DNA of 12,701 nt. Source: Thermohalobaculum sp039178805 (GTDB lineage Bacteria > Pseudomonadota > Alphaproteobacteria > Rhodobacterales > Rhodobacteraceae). The position numbers and the translations under genes were made by a program. This document shows, one piece after another, positions 1 to 7,313 of this stretch (within the stretch, counting starts at the first letter, position 1; each line of letters opens with the position of its first letter). The notes under the pieces were generated by a model, which did no database searches, was not told where the DNA came from, and saw only the letters and a program-made list of their open reading frames with translations. Where the stretch lies: assembly GCA_039178805.1 (NCBI GenBank), contig JBCDFC010000144.1:1-12701 (forward strand). The letters run 5' to 3'.

Positions 1-2
1 AT

Positions 3-125
3 TTCGGAACGGTGACGGGCGCTTTCCAGGTGACCTCGCTCGAATATGCCGGGAACCATGACGGCGAGGCGACGTTCGAGATGAGCCTCGCTTCGGCCGG
101 GGCGTTGAGCTTCGCGGCGGTGTGA
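3..125 (+). CDS. GTA major tail (tube) protein, gp9-like, C-terminal fragment
   Basis: An open frame enters from the left edge and ends at TGA 123-125, giving 40 residues that include GNHDGEATFEMSLASAGALS. This matches the usual end of the TP901-1-type major tail protein of Rhodobacterales GTAs (equivalent to RcGTA gp9), which polymerises into the tail tube. The start and most of the protein lie outside the window, so no fold can be checked. The stop overlaps the GTG start of the next gene (GTGA at 122-125), and the next seven genes follow the RcGTA order, which strongly supports the call. It could be a prophage tail tube gene, but the neighbours are GTA-type throughout. Confidence 0.8.
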   Translation, partial: FGTVTGAFQVTSLEYAGNHDGEATFEMSLASAGALSFAAV

Positions 126-451
126 GCGTGGGCGTGAGCGCGAATGCGCCGCGGGGCGAGGCGAGCCTGGTGATCGACGGCGTCGAGCGGCGGCTGCGGC
201 TGACGCTCGGCGCGCTCGCCGGGCTCGAGGCGCGGCTGGGGGCTGGGAGCTTGCTGGGCCTGGCCGAGCGGTTCGAGGGCGGCGGTGTGACGTCCTCGGA
301 CCTCCTCGCGCTTCTGGCGGCCGGGCTCGAGGGTGCGGGCGAGCCGGTCGATGGCGAGGCGCTCTCACGGGCCGAGATCGCGGGCGGTGCGGCTGCGGCG
401 TTGGAGGCTGCGATGCTGCTCTTGGCGCGGAGCTTTGGGGCCGCGCGGTGA
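122..451 (+). CDS. GTA family protein gp10 (tail assembly chaperone-like)
   Basis: A 109-residue protein beginning at GTG 122, which overlaps the preceding stop as GTGA and implies translational coupling. The segment GEASLVIDGVERRLRLTLGA followed by LAGLEARLGAGSLLGLAERF is the recognisable core of RcGTA gp10 homologues: a short beta-rich start, then helices rich in Ala, Leu and Glu. The family is related to siphophage tail assembly chaperones, which bind the tape measure during tail assembly and are usually absent from the finished particle. That role is from family knowledge, not visible here. Its place between the tube gene and gp10.1 is the canonical GTA position. Confidence 0.88.
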   Translation: MSVGVSANAPRGEASLVIDGVERRLRLTLGALAGLEARLGAGSLLGLAERFEGGGVTSSDLLALLAAGLEGAGEPVDGEALSRAEIAGGAAAALEAAMLLLARSFGAAR

Positions 452-690
452 GCGCTATCGGCTGGGACGATCTCATGCGGCTCGGCCTCGGTGCGCTGAG
501 GCTTACGCCTGAGGTCTTCTGGGCCATGACGCCGGTTGAGTTCGAACGCGCGCTGGAAGGGGCCGGTTATTCGGGCTTTGGCGGGGGCGCGCCGTCGCGG
601 GCGGGATTGTCTGCGCTGATGGCGCGGTTCCCGGATCGCGGGGCGCTTGGCGCATCTGACGGGGATAAGAGGAACGATGCGGAACAATGA
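448..690 (+). CDS. GTA tail assembly chaperone gp10.1 (rcc01693 family)
   Basis: An 80-residue protein starting at GTG 448, coupled to gp10 by another GTGA overlap (448-451). The motif LTPEVFWAMTPVEFERALEG is the hallmark of the small phage/GTA tail assembly chaperone usually annotated as rcc01693-like: a proline-marked turn, a tryptophan, and the TPxEFxxAL helix. It is thought to act with gp10 on the tape measure protein, much as the lambda gpG/gpGT pair does. The 3' end overlaps the start of gp11 by 14 bases. Length and position match R. capsulatus g10.1. No ribosomal frameshift signal joining gp10 and gp10.1 is evident, so they are probably separate products. Confidence 0.85.
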   Translation: MSAIGWDDLMRLGLGALRLTPEVFWAMTPVEFERALEGAGYSGFGGGAPSRAGLSALMARFPDRGALGASDGDKRNDAEQ

Positions 691-1336
691 CGATGCGCTG
701 CCGAGCCAGGAGCTTGGCAATCGGTTGGCGGAGCTGAGGGCGACGACGTCGAGCTTTACGGCGGATCTCTCGGGCGCGACGCGGCAGTTGCGCGACATGG
801 ATGTGGAATCGCGCAGGCTCGCGCGGTCGCTCGGCACCTCGCTGAGGGGTGCGTTCGACCGGGCCGTCTTCGGCGGCGAGAAGTTCACGGACGTCATGCG
901 CCGCTTGGCGAGCGATGTGGCGGGGCGCGCGCTGGATACGGCGTTGAGGCCCGTGCAGAACGCGATCGGCGTTGGCGTGACGAACGCTGTGGGGTCGTTC
1001 GGCGGGGCGCTGACGGGGCTCTTCGGGTTCAAGAACGGCGGGGCCTTCGATGCGGGGCGCGTGAAGGCGTTCGCGCAGGGCGGCGTCGTGCGCGGGCCCG
1101 TGACCTTCCCGATGCGGGGCGGCACGGGGCTGATGGGCGAGGCGGGTCCCGAGGCGATCATGCCGCTCTCACGCGGGGCGGACGGCCGGCTTGGCGTGCG
1201 GGCCGAGGGCGGAGGCTCCGCGCCCAGCATCACGATCAATATCGAGACGCCGGATCTTGAGGGTTTCCGCCGCTCGCGGGGTCAGATCGCCGCGCAGATC
1301 GCGCGGGCGGCGGGCTCCGGCGGGCGCAGGCTCTGA
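677..1336 (+). CDS. GTA tail tape measure protein, short form (gp11)
   Basis: A 219-residue protein. I chose ATG 677, which has AAGAGGA at 667-673 just upstream; an in-frame TTG at 647 would extend it by 10 residues but has no ribosome site. Residues 11-60 form a heptad-rich helical stretch. Residues 91-118 are Gly/Ala/Val-rich and weakly hydrophobic. Residues 118-178 hold the conserved tape measure tail with FKNGGAF, AFAQGGVV and GLMGEAGPEAIMPLSRGADG. Tape measure proteins set tail length. This one is very short, as in RcGTA, which fits its short tail and small DNA load. The stop lies inside the first unit of the tandem repeat at 1328-1394. Confidence 0.9.
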   Translation: MRNNDDALPSQELGNRLAELRATTSSFTADLSGATRQLRDMDVESRRLARSLGTSLRGAFDRAVFGGEKFTDVMRRLASDVAGRALDTALRPVQNAIGVGVTNAVGSFGGALTGLFGFKNGGAFDAGRVKAFAQGGVVRGPVTFPMRGGTGLMGEAGPEAIMPLSRGADGRLGVRAEGGGSAPSITINIETPDLEGFRRSRGQIAAQIARAAGSGGRRL

Positions 1337-1394
1337 CACCCGAGCCCGGACACCCGGGCTCTGACATCCAGGCTCCGAATTCCAAGCTCTGAGG
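1328..1394 (+). repeat. Degenerate ~14-base tandem repeat between gp11 and gp12
   Basis: Five consecutive units read AGGCTCTGACACCCG (1328), AGCCCGGACACCCG (1343), GGCTCTGACATCC (1357), AGGCTCCGAATTCC (1370) and AAGCTCTGAGG (1384). The shared core is (A)GGCTCTGACAYCC. The first unit contains the last codons and stop of gp11, and the last runs into the gp12 ribosome site. This is the only gap in an otherwise overlapping operon and it is filled almost entirely by the repeat. It may have grown by slippage from the gp11 end. Function unknown. Confidence 0.6.
1342..1361 (+). promoter_or_regulatory. GC-rich hairpin in the gp11-gp12 gap
   Basis: GAGCCCGG (1342-1349) and CCGGGCTC (1354-1361) are perfectly complementary over 8 bp with a four-base ACAC loop. 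No T-run follows, so it is unlikely to be a full intrinsic terminator. In mRNA it could shield the gp11 3' end, mark a processing site, or lower readthrough into the distal tail genes. These roles are inference; the structure itself is visible. Confidence 0.5.
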
Positions 1395-1404
1395 GAGAAG
1401 CGCG

Positions 1405-2031
1405 ATGGCGTTTCACGAGGTGCGGTTTCCCGCGGCGATCTCGTTCGGCTCGACCGGCGGGCTCGAGCGGCGGACCGAGGTGGTGCGATTGGCGTCGGGC
1501 CATGAGGAGCGGAACACGCCCTGGGCCGCGGCGCGCAGGCGCTATGACGCAGGGCTCGGCGTGCGGACGCTGGACGATCTGGCCGAGGTCGTCGCGTTCT
1601 TCGAGGCGCGGCGGGGCATGCTGCATGCGTTCCGCTGGAAGGATTGGCTGGACAACAAGTCCTGCGCGCCTTCGGCCGAGCCCGCGGCGACGGATCAGGC
1701 GATCGGGACGGGAGATGGCGCGACGGTCGCGTTTCCGCTGGTGAAGACCTATGAGCCGGGCGCGTATGCGGAGAGCCGGGTGATTGCGAAGCCGGTCGAG
1801 GGTTCCGTCAGTGTGGCGCTTGGCGGTGCTGCGCAGGGCAGCGGGTTCACGGTGGACTATGCGACCGGGATCGTGACCTTCGATGCGGCACCCGGGGCAG
1901 GCGTCGCGGTCACGGCCGGGTTCGTGTTCGATGTGCCGGTGCGCTTCGACACGGATGCCATCGACATCAACCTCGCAGCGTTCGAGGCGGGCGAGATCCC
2001 CTCGATCCCGGTGATCGAGGTGCGGGTCTGA
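1405..2031 (+). CDS. GTA distal tail protein gp12 (DUF2460, TIGR02217 family)
   Basis: A 208-residue protein with ATG 1405 and a purine-rich site GAGGGAGAAG at 1391-1400. The opening MAFHEVRFPAAISFGSTGGL, the internal RRYDAGLGVRTLDDLAEVVAFFEARRG and FRWKDWLDNKSCAP, and the closing beta-rich VPVRFDTDAIDINLAAFEAG to PVIEVRV are the full set of DUF2460 signatures. In the RcGTA particle the homologue forms the distal tail ring joining the tube to the hub and baseplate. Length matches the family. The stop overlaps the next start by one base (TGATG at 2029-2033). Confidence 0.93.
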   Translation: MAFHEVRFPAAISFGSTGGLERRTEVVRLASGHEERNTPWAAARRRYDAGLGVRTLDDLAEVVAFFEARRGMLHAFRWKDWLDNKSCAPSAEPAATDQAIGTGDGATVAFPLVKTYEPGAYAESRVIAKPVEGSVSVALGGAAQGSGFTVDYATGIVTFDAAPGAGVAVTAGFVFDVPVRFDTDAIDINLAAFEAGEIPSIPVIEVRV

Positions 2032-2924
2032 TGCGCGCGCTGCCTAATAGCCTGGCGGCGGCGCTGGCGAGCGGGACCACGACGCTCTGCCGTTGTTGGC
2101 AGATCGACCGGCGGGACGGGGTGACGCTGGGCTTCACCGACCATGACCGGGATCTGAGTTTCGATGGTGTCCTGCATCTTGCGGATGCGGCGCTGGCCGC
2201 TGGGGCCCTGGAGCTTTCGACGGGGCTTGGCATCGACAACCAGGAAGTGAGCGGGGCGCTATCGGCCGATGCGATCCGGGAGGAGGACATCCTCAAGGGG
2301 TTCTATGACGGTGCGGCCGTGCGGCAGTACCTCGTGGACTGGCAGGACGTCGCCTCGCGGATCCTGCTGAGCGCGGGTCAGGTCGGCGAAGTGCGCCGGC
2401 AGGGTGCCGTGTTCGAGGCGGAGATCTTGGGGCTCGCCGAGCGGCTGAACCGGCCGTTCGGACGGGTCTATGCGACGAGCTGCGCGCCCCAGGCCGGGAG
2501 CCCGAGGCTGCCGCATGACCCTGAGGATCCGGCGCTGAACGGGACGGGTACGGTCGCCGAGATCGTGAGCGAGGGTGTGGTTCTGGCGACGGGCTTGGAG
2601 GCGCATGGCGAGGCGCTTTTCGCCAATGGCCGCATCGTCTGGCTCACCGGCGCGAATGCGGGGGCCGAGGGCTATGTGCGGCGCCATGTGATCGTCGGCG
2701 GTCAGGCGCGGCTCGAGCTTTGGAACGCGCCGCCTTTGCCCGCGGCCGCGGGCGACACGTTCCGAGCGGAGGCGGGGCAGGTGCTCTGCCCCGAGGAGCA
2801 TAAGGCGCGCCATGGGGATCTGATCGACTATCCGGGGTTCCCGCATATGCCAGGCGACGATTTCGCGGCCGGGTATCCTGAGGAGGGAGGCACGCATGAC
2901 GGCGGCTCGCTCTTCCGAAGCTGA
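2031..2924 (+). CDS. GTA tail hub protein gp13 (DUF2163 / phage BR0599 family)
   Basis: A 297-residue protein whose ATG overlaps the gp12 stop. The N-terminal DUF2163 part runs to about residue 140, with VTLGFTDHDRDLSF at 31-44 and EVSGALSADAIREEDILKGF at 72-91. The C-terminal BR0599 part includes GRIVWLTGANAGAEGYVRRH and GFPHMPGDDFAAG at 269-281. The RcGTA homologue is a baseplate hub protein that links the distal tail ring to the megatron. Related hub proteins usually carry a set of C-terminal cysteines associated with an iron-sulphur cluster. Here only C151 and C253 remain in that half, and the usual positions hold other residues. The 3' end overlaps gp14 by 29 bases. The frame is open throughout, so it is not obviously broken. 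Confidence 0.9.
   Translation: MRALPNSLAAALASGTTTLCRCWQIDRRDGVTLGFTDHDRDLSFDGVLHLADAALAAGALELSTGLGIDNQEVSGALSADAIREEDILKGFYDGAAVRQYLVDWQDVASRILLSAGQVGEVRRQGAVFEAEILGLAERLNRPFGRVYATSCAPQAGSPRLPHDPEDPALNGTGTVAEIVSEGVVLATGLEAHGEALFANGRIVWLTGANAGAEGYVRRHVIVGGQARLELWNAPPLPAAAGDTFRAEAGQVLCPEEHKARHGDLIDYPGFPHMPGDDFAAGYPEEGGTHDGGSLFRS
2881..2890 (+). promoter_or_regulatory. Strong ribosome binding site for gp14 inside gp13
   Basis: AGGAGGGAGG lies five bases before ATG 2896 and within the gp13 coding region. It fixes the gp14 start and explains how gp14 is translated despite a 29-base overlap in another frame. Confidence 0.75.
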
Positions 2925-3381
2925 TCGCGGCGTGGCGGTTCTTGCGGCGGCGCGCGGCTGGCTCGGCACGCCTTATCGCCATCAGGCGAGCGTGCGGGGC
3001 GTCGGCGCCGATTGCCTCGGGCTCTTGCGTGGGGTGTGGCGCGAAGTGATCGGGCCGGAGCCTGAGCCTGCGCCGGCCTATTCGCCCGATTGGGCCGAGG
3101 CGGGTGGGGCCGAGCGAATGCTGGAGGCGGCGGGGCGCTGGCTCTACCCGCTTGAGCCCTGCGGCGCGCGCCCTGGCGATGTGCTGGTCTTTCGCATGAA
3201 GGCGAAGGGTGTGGCGAAGCATCTGGCGATCCTCTCCGCGGGCGGCGTGCCCGGGGGGCGGATGATCCATGCCTATTCGGGCCACGCGGTCTGCGAGACC
3301 GGGATCGGCCCTGCTTGGGGGCGCCGGCTGGCCGGGGCCTTTCGGTTTCCTTGTGACACGACCCCTGTGGGAGGTGCCTGA
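2896..3381 (+). CDS. GTA tail NlpC/P60 cell-wall peptidase gp14 (TIGR02219 family)
   Basis: A 161-residue protein from ATG 2896 behind a strong ribosome site. It has the NlpC/P60 layout: helical RGWLGTPYRHQASVRGVGADC with nucleophile Cys40, ARPGDVLVFRMK at 91-102 leading to KHLAIL with His109, and a third polar position at MIHAY (His125). This is a Cys-His-His triad papain-like amidase or endopeptidase. In GTAs and many siphophages it sits at the tail tip and opens peptidoglycan during DNA entry. All catalytic residues are present, so it should be active. No signal peptide is seen, as expected for a particle component. The stop overlaps the gp15 start by one base. Confidence 0.93.
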   Translation: MTAARSSEADRGVAVLAAARGWLGTPYRHQASVRGVGADCLGLLRGVWREVIGPEPEPAPAYSPDWAEAGGAERMLEAAGRWLYPLEPCGARPGDVLVFRMKAKGVAKHLAILSAGGVPGGRMIHAYSGHAVCETGIGPAWGRRLAGAFRFPCDTTPVGGA

Positions 3382-6300
3382 TGGCGACGCTTGTTCTGGC
3401 CGCTGCAGGCTCCGCTATCGGTGGCGCGATCGGCGGCACGGTGCTTGGCGTGAGTGCCGCCACCGTGGGGCAGGCCGTGGGTGCGGTCGCCGGCGGTTTC
3501 ATCGATCAGGCCATCATCGGCCGTGGCTCGCGCGCTGTCGAGCATGGGCGGGCGCGGAACCTGCGCCTGCAGACCTCGACCGAGGGTGCGCCCGTTACGA
3601 TCAGCTATGGGCGGATGCGGCTTGCGGGCACGGTGATCTGGTCGACCCGGTTCCTCGAGACCGTGCGGAGCTCCAGCCAAGGCGGCAAGGCGACGGGCGG
3701 ACAGCGGGTGCGGGAGTACTCGTACTCGATCAGCCTGGCGGTAGCGCTTGGCGAAGGGCCGATCGACCGGATCGGACGGGTCTGGGCCGATGGCAAGGAG
3801 ATCGATCTCTCCACGATCACCCACCGCGTCTACAAGGGCGATTTCGAGCAGCTTCCCGATCCGAAGATCGAGGCCGTGGAGGGCGCGGGGAATGTGCCCG
3901 CCTATCGCGGCACGGCCTATGTGGTGTTCGAGGATCTGCCGATCGGGCCTTATGGCAACCGCATCCCGCAGCTTAATTTCGAGGTTTTCCGGGGCGTCGA
4001 CCCCGAGGATCTGGGGCTCGATCCCGAGGTTTTCGGCAAGCCCCTGCCGAAGATCGTGAAGGGTATCGCGCTCTCGCCTGGGACCGGGGAGCATGCGCTT
4101 CATGCGGAGGCGCAGCGCTATGAGTTCCCGGGTGGGGCGACGCAGGCGGCGAATGTGCATAACGCGGCACTGCGCCCGGATATCGAGGTCGCCCTTGATC
4201 AGCTTCAGGCGGAGTTGCCGACCTGTGAGACGGTATCGCTGATCGTCTCGTGGTTCGGGGACGATCTGCGGGTCGGGCGCTGCTCGGTCCAGCCCAAGAT
4301 CGAGATCGCGGGGCGGGCGAGCGGGCCCGATGCCTGGATGGTGGCGGGGCTCGACAGCTCGAGCGCGGCTGTCGTGAGCGTCGACGAGGACGAGCGCCCG
4401 AACTATGGCGGCACGCCGTCGGATGCCTCGGTGATCTCGGCCATACGGTCGCTGACGGCGCGCGGGCTGAAGGTGATGATCTATCCGTTCTTGTTGATGG
4501 ATGTGGAGCCGGGGAACGCGCTGACCGATCCATACACGGGCGCGGCCGGGCAGCCGGCATTCCCGTGGCGGGGGCGGATCACGCTGGAGGCGGCCCCTGG
4601 CGAGCCCGGCTCGACGGACAAGACGGCGGCTGCGGCCGGCGAGGTCGCGGCGTTTTTCGGAAACGCGCAGGCCTCGCATTTCTCACTCGCCGGTGGGGCT
4701 GTGAGCTATTCGGGGCCCGTCGAGTGGACCTGGCGGCGCTTTGTGCTGCATCTCGCGGCGTTGGCGCAGGCGGCCGGTGGGGTCGAGGCGCTCTGCATCG
4801 GTTCGGAATTCCGCGGGATCACGACGATCCGGGACGGGGCCGTGAGCTATCCGGCGGTGGCGGAATTGCAGGCGCTGGCGGCCGAGGTGCGGGCGCTGCT
4901 GCCTACGACGAAGCTCTCCTATGCCGCGGACTGGTCGGAGTATTTCGGGCATCGTCCGGCGGATGGATCGGGCGATGCGCTGTTCCATCTCGACCCGCTA
5001 TGGGCCGATGCGAACACCGATTTCATCGGGATCGACGACTATATGAGCGCCGCCGATTGGCGCCATGGCGGCGGGCTCGATGCGGCGGCGGGTTGGCGCT
5101 CGACCCATTCGCTGCCCTATCTGCGCGCGAATGTGGCGGGTGGCGAGAACTACGACTGGTACTATGCGGATGAGGACGCGCGGATCGCGCAGGACCGCAC
5201 GCCGATTGTCGATACAGCCCACGGCGAGGACTGGATCTTCCGGCCCAAGGACCTGGTGAACTGGTGGTCGGAGCCGCATTTCGACCGCCCGGGCGGGGTG
5301 CGCGCGGCGGCGCCGACGGCCTGGGTGCCGCAGTCGAAGCCCATTTGGTTGACCGAGACGGGGTGCCCGGCGGTCGATCTCGGCGCCAACCGGCCGAACC
5401 TCTTCATCGATCCCAAGAGCTCGGAAAGCGCACTGCCCACGGGCAGCACCGGCGCGCGAGACGACGAGATGCAGCGCCGGTTCCTGCAGGCGAAAATCAT
5501 GCATTGGGAGGATCCGGCGAATAACCCGGTCTCCTCGGTCTATGGCGCGCCGATGCTACCGGTGGAGCGGATCCATGTCTGGACCTGGGACGCGCGGCCT
5601 TGGCCCGATTTCCCGATCCGCGAGGATGTGTGGTCGGATGGCGCGAACCACCGGCTGGGGCATTGGATCACGGGGCGCGTTTCTGCCAGCGGACTGGCCG
5701 AGGTGGTGGCCGCGGTTTGTGTGCGCGCAGGCCTCGCGCCGCATGAGTTCGATGTGAGCGATCTGGTCGGCGCGGTGCACGGCTACGCGATCGAGCGGAC
5801 GCGGTCGGCGCGCGAGGCGTTGCAGCCCCTGATGACGACCTATGGGTTCGATGCGTTCGAGAGTGGGGGGCGCATCGTCTTCCGCATGCGCTCGGGCGGT
5901 GCGGAGGTCGTGCTGGCGCCCGAGCGGCTGATCGAGGGGGCCGAGCCCGGCCAGGCGGTGGCGTTGAGCCGCGGGACGGCAGGGGATCTTTCGGACATCG
6001 TGCGGCTCGGCTTCGTGCAGGCGGAGGCGGATTATCGCGTGGGCATGGCCGAGGCGATCCGGCCCGGCGGCGCTGGGATCCTGGTCGATGAAAGCTCGGT
6101 GCCGATCGCGTTTCCGGCCTCCGTCGCCGACGGGATCGCGGCGCGGTGGCTGGCCGAGGGCGAGAGCGCGCGGGATGCGGTGAGCTTCGCCGTGCCGCCC
6201 TCCGAGATCGCGCTCGAGCCTGGGGATGTGGTGGGGATCGAGGGCGTGCGCGGCGTCTGGCGGATCGAGGGGTTGACCCTGGGTGCCGGGCAAGAGGCGG

Positions 6301-7313
6301 TGGCGACGCGGGTGGACCCCGCGCTCTATGTGCCGCGGGCGAGCCAGGAGCGGCGGGTCTCGACGCCCGCGGCGGTGCTCCCGGGGCCGTTGGATCTGGC
6401 GTTCCTGGATCTGCCGCTGGCGGATGGCGGGGCCGAGGATCATCGGCCGCGGCTGGCGGTGCTGGCCGATCCCTGGCCGGGGTCGGTGGACCTTTACACC
6501 GTCGATGCGGAGGCGGGGTTTGGTGCAGTGGGCACGCAGCGGGTACCGGCGATTGCGGGCGTGCTGACGGGTTCACTGCCCGGGGCCGCGCCCGATCTGC
6601 CGCAGCGCGTGAGCCTGAGCGTCGCCGCACCGGATGGGGCGTTCGAGGCGGTCGGCGATGCGGCGCTCCTCGATGGGGCGAACCGGGCTGCGCTGATCCG
6701 GGCCGATGGCAGCGTCGAGATGGTGCAGTTCCGCGATGCGGTGCTGACGGGCTCGGGCGCCTGGACCCTCGGCCATCTCCTGCGCGGGCAGCGGGGGACG
6801 GAAGCTTTGGCCGGCGTTGAGGCTGCGCCCGGCACGCGGCTCGTGCTGGTGGACCGGGGTCTCTTTACCCTGCCGCTCGATCTCGAGGCGCTGGGGCGGG
6901 AGACGACCTGGCGCGCGGTGCCGGCGGGCAAGGCGCCGGATGACCCGGAGGCCGCGGATGTGACCGCGGCGGCGGCAGGTGCGGGGCTTAAGCCCTTTGC
7001 GCCGGCGCATCTGCGGGCTTTCGGCGCGGCGGGTACAGACATCGCCATCAGCTGGATCAGGCGGACGCGGGTCGGCGGCGACAGCTGGTTCGCGGCCGAA
7101 GTCCCGCTGGGCGAGGAGCGCGAGGCCTACGCGCTTCGCATCACGAAATCGGGCGCGGTGCTGCGGGTCGAGGAGACCACGGCGCCTGCCTTCACCTACA
7201 CCGCCGCCATGCAGGCGGCCGATGGCGCGACGGCCCCCTTCGAGGTCGATGTCGCGCAGATCTCGACGGTCCTGGGGGCCGGTTCCAGAAGGAGCGTGAC
7301 GATCCATGGCTGA
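3381..7313 (+). CDS. GTA megatron / host-interaction baseplate protein gp15 (GTA TIM-barrel domain)
   Basis: A 1310-residue protein, the largest tail component. Residues 1-47 are Gly/Ala-rich and hydrophobic (GSAIGGAIGGTVLGVSAATV). Residues about 65-215 are the tail-protein beta domain (TISYGRMRLAGTVIWSTRFL, then SYSISLAVALGEGPIDRIGR). From about 285 to 760 lies the GTA TIM-barrel-like domain, starting at SLIVSWFGDDLR. It keeps acidic residues typical of glycoside hydrolase folds: Glu476 in LCIGSEFRG and Glu659 in IWLTETGCPAVDLG. About 790-960 resembles the phage tail protein domain, and about 1040-1300 the rcc01698-like C-terminal domain. In RcGTA it forms the baseplate core that contacts the envelope; any enzymatic activity of the barrel is inferred. 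It overlaps the DUF2793 gene by 8 bases. Confidence 0.93.
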   Translation: MATLVLAAAGSAIGGAIGGTVLGVSAATVGQAVGAVAGGFIDQAIIGRGSRAVEHGRARNLRLQTSTEGAPVTISYGRMRLAGTVIWSTRFLETVRSSSQGGKATGGQRVREYSYSISLAVALGEGPIDRIGRVWADGKEIDLSTITHRVYKGDFEQLPDPKIEAVEGAGNVPAYRGTAYVVFEDLPIGPYGNRIPQLNFEVFRGVDPEDLGLDPEVFGKPLPKIVKGIALSPGTGEHALHAEAQRYEFPGGATQAANVHNAALRPDIEVALDQLQAELPTCETVSLIVSWFGDDLRVGRCSVQPKIEIAGRASGPDAWMVAGLDSSSAAVVSVDEDERPNYGGTPSDASVISAIRSLTARGLKVMIYPFLLMDVEPGNALTDPYTGAAGQPAFPWRGRITLEAAPGEPGSTDKTAAAAGEVAAFFGNAQASHFSLAGGAVSYSGPVEWTWRRFVLHLAALAQAAGGVEALCIGSEFRGITTIRDGAVSYPAVAELQALAAEVRALLPTTKLSYAADWSEYFGHRPADGSGDALFHLDPLWADANTDFIGIDDYMSAADWRHGGGLDAAAGWRSTHSLPYLRANVAGGENYDWYYADEDARIAQDRTPIVDTAHGEDWIFRPKDLVNWWSEPHFDRPGGVRAAAPTAWVPQSKPIWLTETGCPAVDLGANRPNLFIDPKSSESALPTGSTGARDDEMQRRFLQAKIMHWEDPANNPVSSVYGAPMLPVERIHVWTWDARPWPDFPIREDVWSDGANHRLGHWITGRVSASGLAEVVAAVCVRAGLAPHEFDVSDLVGAVHGYAIERTRSAREALQPLMTTYGFDAFESGGRIVFRMRSGGAEVVLAPERLIEGAEPGQAVALSRGTAGDLSDIVRLGFVQAEADYRVGMAEAIRPGGAGILVDESSVPIAFPASVADGIAARWLAEGESARDAVSFAVPPSEIALEPGDVVGIEGVRGVWRIEGLTLGAGQEAVATRVDPALYVPRASQERRVSTPAAVLPGPLDLAFLDLPLADGGAEDHRPRLAVLADPWPGSVDLYTVDAEAGFGAVGTQRVPAIAGVLTGSLPGAAPDLPQRVSLSVAAPDGAFEAVGDAALLDGANRAALIRADGSVEMVQFRDAVLTGSGAWTLGHLLRGQRGTEALAGVEAAPGTRLVLVDRGLFTLPLDLEALGRETTWRAVPAGKAPDDPEAADVTAAAAGAGLKPFAPAHLRAFGAAGTDIAISWIRRTRVGGDSWFAAEVPLGEEREAYALRITKSGAVLRVEETTAPAFTYTAAMQAADGATAPFEVDVAQISTVLGAGSRRSVTIHG

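Noticed and set aside
647..676. TTG start extending gp11 by 10 residues
   Set aside because: No ribosome site upstream, whereas ATG 677 has AAGAGGA just before it and gives the usual 219-residue length.
3273..4679. Long minus-strand open frame (468 residues) opposite gp15
   Set aside because: It lies antisense to a well-conserved GTA protein; the translation is Arg/Pro-rich with no domain, as expected of a shadow frame in high-GC DNA.
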